Source of the DNA: Silene noctiflora
Taxonomy: Eukaryota; Streptophyta; Magnoliopsida; Caryophyllales; Caryophyllaceae
Assembly (NCBI GenBank): GCA_009801015.1
Contig: VHZZ01001335.1
Location: forward strand, 135,315-157,355
Direction of reading: 5' to 3'
DNA length: 22,041 nucleotides
A program made the translations under genes and the position numbers. Shown piece by piece: positions 19,447-22,041 of the stretch. The notes under the pieces are model-generated. The model was given only the letters and a program-made list of their open reading frames with translations. It was not told where the DNA came from and made no database searches. Every line of letters starts with the position of its first letter. Within the stretch, counting starts at the first letter, position 1.

Positions 19447-19920
19447 GTGACGGGTAATGATGATGGAGGACAAATAAGGGAAATTAGGGAGAGTAAACCC
19501 ATTGATATTGTGGGACAACTTAATACGTGTGTTCGTTTGCGTATTATGGTGGATGCGGGGTGGAAAGGGCTTGATAATGCGGCTCTTGGATGGGTTGCTC
19601 TGACAGAAACTAGGGATCAGATGGCAGTACACAGTATGGCCATTCGGGCTGAATCGGCTTTACAGGCGGAAGCTTTGGGTCTTCGGCAGGTTTTAGTTTG
19701 GGCAAGGAGTCAAGGGTACCGGCATTTGGAGATCTCTTCTGATTGCTTACAACTTATCTGTTTTATTGCAGGAATGGAGACAGCGCATTATCTTGTTAAA
19801 GGCATCCTTGCGGACATGCGTCTTCTGTTCCCGTTTTTTCATTGTTTGTCTTTTAGTTACATTCCTAGAAATTGTAACATTGTTGCCCATAGACTCGCCT
19901 GTGAGTCTATGGCTAGATAG
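19447..19920 (+). pseudogene. LINE ORF2 RNase H domain (RVT_3 type)
   Basis: Open for 157 codons to the TAG that ends ORF2. The RNase H acidic residues are in place: RIMVDAGWKG (first Asp, about 19531-19560), SALQAEALGLRQVL (Glu, about 19648-19690) and LEISSDCLQLI (second Asp, about 19726-19758). The closing segment is IPRNCNIVAHRLA (about 19861-19899). This archaeal-like RNase H is known from a large plant L1 lineage and is the best preserved part of the element, consistent with its position near the 3' end. The poly(A) follows about 25 bases later. Confidence 0.9.
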
Positions 19921-19953
19921 GATACCTGCTTTTACAGCCGCCAAAAAAAAAAA

Positions 19954-19968
19954 GACAATCCGACACAA
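19954..19968. repeat. LINE target-site duplication, right copy
   Basis: GACAATCCGACACAA follows the A-run 19943-19953 and matches 12929-12943 with one transition. Confidence 0.92.
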
Positions 19969-20232
19969 AATTAATGGGCGGGTTTGACGGTTCATGATAA
20001 ATTAATGTAATTGGGTCAATAGGTCAATACGAACACGATACAAATTTATTTGAGTCTTGTATAAGTTGAACATTATAAACACGAACCTGACTCAAAATAA
20101 CCCAATTATTTAAATTAGCCATAACTGATTTTCAACGCCCCTGCATTTATTTATTTCAACTTACAAACATTGGCACGACCTAAAAACATGACACAAACCT
20201 CACACAAACCTATCAAAACATTCACAATATAG
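19969..20232. other. intronic non-coding DNA
   Basis: No gene. The stretch is rich in short words such as ACACGATACAAAT and ACACGAACCTGACTC, resembling degraded dispersed repeats of plant genomes. I cannot name a family. Confidence 0.4.
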
Positions 20233-20300
20233 AAAGGTGAACAAATGAATGAGAAATCATAAAAATGAATAGGTAAACAAATGACTGGACGAAAGGAGTA
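20233..20300 (-). mobile_element. Stowaway-like MITE end, truncated
   Basis: Read on the minus strand it begins TACTCCTTTCGTCCAGTCAT and goes on TTGTTTACCTATTC. This is close to the well-known Stowaway start CTCCCTCCGTCCC...GTTTAC with a TA at the outer edge. No second terminus was found to the left, so this is probably one end only. Confidence 0.6.
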
Positions 20301-20831
20301 CTTTTAGGTTATAATAACATTTAGTAAGTCAACGGTTTTCCTTTGATTCTTTTAAGAAGAATTCTTCCCCTTGTCGCCTTTAGTTTCAAGTTGATTCTAG
20401 TAGTGTCTTAAGTTTGTTTAATTTCACTTTAGTATGCTTGGTTTTGGGTTACTTCTTACTTTGATGGCCTGAGTTTAGATTGTTTTAACTTCGATAACCT
20501 AAAAATTAAAAATACTCAAATTTCTCTTTGGAGTTGAAAAATTAGAAATGTTTGGGATAGTAATGTTAACATTAGGTTCATTCGTGATCATAATTTTGTA
20601 ACATGTTTCTAATAATGTTAACAAATTGTTTCTTATAAAGTGCTTTTATACTAGTATTATTAAGAAATGATTCATAAATGTTGAAAATTAAAAGTTAGTT
20701 AAAAGAAATCTTTTTGCGATAATGTCGTCTAAAACTCCTTTACACAATAGGTTTTGTAATCTTAACATCCACGGTTTCTCCAAATAACTGACTCAAGATA
20801 TTTAAGCAAGCTCTCATGATCAAGATATTAC
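20301..20831. other. intronic non-coding DNA
   Basis: AT-rich, with no gene on either strand. It forms the 5' part of the P450 intron, next to the donor at 20831. Confidence 0.45.
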
Positions 20832-20966
20832 CTGTAATTTGTGACGAAATGGTGAAGGAATATGGAAAGTGAAACCCTAGCAAGCTCATAACCTGGGCAT
20901 AACCTTGCGCGCTCCTCCAAATGGTACAAACATACCAAGGAAGTCTGTGTCTATAGTCTCATTTTG
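20832..20966 (-). pseudogene. heme-binding exon of the CYP90A-like P450
   Basis: On the minus strand it reads [18 protein letters not shown], then, one frame over, [20 protein letters not shown] and VTNY, ending CAG|GTAATA. FxPFGGGxRxCPG is the P450 heme-ligand signature. The cysteine codon is at about 20897-20895, and [13 protein letters not shown] is the CYP90A form. Between the two halves (about 20906-20912) there are seven bases where six are expected, so one extra base shifts the frame just before the ligand cysteine. No AG acceptor is clear upstream, where a CTGCGCTGA replaces the expected CTGCAG-like end, so the left boundary is the last in-frame codon only. A sequencing error at the extra base cannot be excluded. 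Confidence 0.82.
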
Positions 20967-21490
20967 TCAGCGCAGACAATGTTAGAATAGTATTCACATT
21001 TAATTTGTGCATATATGCTTAAAAAGAGTTGCCTGATTTTTCAATTTTTTTGGTTTTTTTGTCGGATTTGTATATAATTCACTTATTATATAATTATATG
21101 TATAAACCAACAAGTTAGATGATCAAGAGTATTGTCTTCCTTTCTTTCATTTACTGATTTTGATTTTATTCCTTTACCCCGTTTTATAACAAATGTCTCC
21201 TAAACAATTAAGTGTATCCTATACCGAAATTTACATTTTAAACTAATTATTGGAATATTAATTTGTGAAAAAGCGTCATTTAACCCTAAAACTTAGCAAC
21301 TTTTAGTTTTCGCTAAAGTGGCCACAAAAGCATCTCAAGTGTCAGGTACAGAAACATAAAATTTCAAATCAAATACATAATAAGTATTTAATATTAATGT
21401 GGTGAATTTTCCTGGTAAAATTTATTAAACCAATTCCAAAAAGAGAAAAAGCATAGAAAAAACATTGTTGCCAAGGCAGATCCTATGAAA
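20967..21490. other. non-coding, no further P450 exon seen
   Basis: I searched this AT-rich stretch on the minus strand for the preceding P450 exons (ExxR helix, PERF region) and saw none. Poly(T) runs near 21045-21060 and other AT-rich words only. If the gene continues, its earlier exons lie to the right of the window. Confidence 0.5.
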
Positions 21491-21853
21491 TCTAAGAGCA
21501 TGTACATTGAAGAGTGTGTTATTATCCTCTTATTTTTTTCCCTCTCCTTCTATCTTTTTGACACATTAGCTTCTCTTTCATCCAACTCATTTTCCACTAT
21601 TTTCATCCTCCTACTTCCCTTCTTCTATTTTTATCTTCCCACATCAAAGATTAGTTTCTCTACTTCTTCTTTCATATTTTAATTATTTTTTCTATTGAAA
21701 ATCAAATAAAATACTGTCAACATCCAATAGTTTTATAGGAAAATGGACACACGGGCCTAGGTTGTACTTTCTCTAAAAATAGAGAAGGTCTTCATCTTCC
21801 TCCTTCAAAGATGTTCAATATTTGTACCACATTGAAGAGGACATTCTCTTAGA
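21491..21853. mobile_element. small repeat element, copy A
   Basis: It begins TCTAAGAGCATGTACATTGA and closes near 21853 with ACATTCTCTTAGA, whose reverse complement is TCTAAGAGAATGT. The ends are thus short imperfect inverted repeats of about 13 bases. The interior is pyrimidine-rich with no protein. The beginning resembles PIF/Harbinger-type MITE ends (GAGCATxTxCAxTG). Its first 170 bases recur at 21901. Confidence 0.6.
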
Positions 21854-21900
21854 ACTCTCTCTTATATAAGAGGATGGTCAATCCTCTTTAGTGTGGATTC

Positions 21901-22041
21901 TCTAAGAGAATGTGCATTGAAGAGTACTTCCTCTTCCTCTTATTTCCTCTCTTTCTTTCTATTTTTTTGACACCTCATTTTCCACTATCACCATCCTCCT
22001 TCCAACTTTTCTTCTATTTTTACCCCACATCAAAGAGGATC
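21901..22041. mobile_element. small repeat element, copy B, cut by the window end
   Basis: It starts TCTAAGAGAATGTGCATTGA exactly 410 bases after copy A and follows it in the same orientation: ATTGAAGAGT, TTTTTGACAC, CTCATTTTCCACTAT, CATCCTCCT and CCACATCAAAGA all recur. Copy A has a small extra stretch after GACAC. The right end is outside the window. Confidence 0.7.

Larger units (their letters stand above)
12944..19953 (+). mobile_element. full-length L1-type LINE, RNase H-bearing plant group, decayed
   Basis: A 7010-base non-LTR retrotransposon inserted antisense in the P450 intron. Order: 5' UTR (12944-13448), ORF1 with DUF4283 and a CCHC-like knuckle, ORF2 with AP-type endonuclease, reverse transcriptase, the zf-RVT zinc-binding domain and a terminal RNase H, then a 3' UTR of about 30 bases and 11 A's. 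The 15-bp target duplications at both ends show it arrived as a complete copy by target-primed reverse transcription. It is now inactive: ORF1 has a frame change and about eleven stops, most of the endonuclease is missing, and ORF2 changes frame several times. The RNase H at the end of ORF2 matches the plant L1 lineage known to have gained that domain. Confidence 0.93.
12797..20831 (-). other. intron of the CYP90A-like gene, filled by a LINE
   Basis: The donor is CAG|GTAATATC, with GT at 20831-20830. The acceptor is CAACAG, with AG at 12798-12797. Without the 7010-base LINE and one copy of its 15-bp target duplication the intron would be about 1.0 kb, closer to an ordinary plant intron. It also holds a Stowaway-like end at 20233-20300. 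A motif set like CGAACACGATACAAAT near 20031 suggests an old degraded repeat. Confidence 0.7.
12691..20966 (-). pseudogene. CYP90A-like cytochrome P450, last two coding exons with an 8-kb intron
   Basis: CYP90A enzymes (CPD in Arabidopsis) are ER-bound P450s that oxidise sterol-type intermediates of brassinosteroid synthesis. Two exons of such a gene are visible on the minus strand: the heme-binding exon (about 20966-20832) and the terminal exon (12796-12691). They are joined by a GT-AG intron of 8035 bases (20831-12797). Splicing splits a serine codon (AG|T), giving TNYS-WEATEDDKL across the joint, which matches the family's VTRFSW...DKL pattern from memory. Most of the intron is an L1 LINE on the other strand. 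Because the heme exon carries an extra base and lacks a clear acceptor, this copy is probably not functional. A CYP90A-derived fragment duplicated elsewhere is an alternative. Confidence 0.78.

Noticed and set aside
20691-20760. Possible further P450 coding near the donor side of the intron
   Set aside because: Translation on both strands gave nothing P450-like. The GT donor at 20831 places this stretch in the intron.
21485-21682. Frame of 65 codons rich in Phe and Ser
   Set aside because: It is the pyrimidine-rich interior of a small repeat that recurs at 21901.

Overview
The window is nuclear DNA from a flowering plant. It is AT-rich and gene-poor and consists mostly of nested transposable elements: a Ty1/copia element, a Ty3/gypsy chromovirus with its chromodomain, an L1-type LINE of the plant kind (DUF4283 ORF1, RNase H at the end of ORF2) and several MITE-like pieces. 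I cannot name the species. No complete, intact protein gene lies in the window.

Layout, left to right. 1-220 is an AT-rich end of some other element, joined directly to a copia pol. 221-1907 is the 3' half of a broken Tork-like copia element with its 3' LTR. 1908-2510 is non-coding and holds a 51-bp tandem repeat. 2511-10696 is a Tekay/Del-like gypsy element with both LTRs, flanked by a near-matching 5-bp duplication. It has the usual parts in order (gag, protease, RT, RNase H, integrase, chromodomain) but is broken in many places. Its U3 and its leader carry arrays of a 12-bp palindrome (type ACTCGACCGAGT), mostly on a 19-bp pitch. 10697-11468 is non-coding. 11469-11619 is a 77-bp tandem duplication, followed by a 711-bp element with 91-bp terminal inverted repeats (11611-12321).

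The most interesting content is easy to miss. On the minus strand lie the last two coding exons of a cytochrome P450 whose sequence resembles CYP90A (the CPD type, brassinosteroid biosynthesis). The last exon (12691-12796) is open and ends in a stop. The heme-binding exon (about 20832-20966) lies 8 kb away. The two join in phase through a GT-AG intron (12797-20831). A full-length 7.0-kb LINE (12944-19953), flanked by a 15-bp target-site duplication and ending in poly(A), sits inside that intron in the opposite orientation. The heme exon has one extra base just before the heme-ligand loop and no clear upstream acceptor, so the copy is probably a pseudogene. Earlier exons would lie beyond the right edge or are lost.

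The LINE is decayed: ORF1 has a run of premature stops in one otherwise continuous frame, and most of the ORF2 endonuclease is missing. The right end holds a Stowaway-like terminus (to 20300) and two direct copies of a small element 410 bp apart (21491 and 21901). The overall picture is the 3' end of a host gene whose last intron and downstream flank have filled with transposons.
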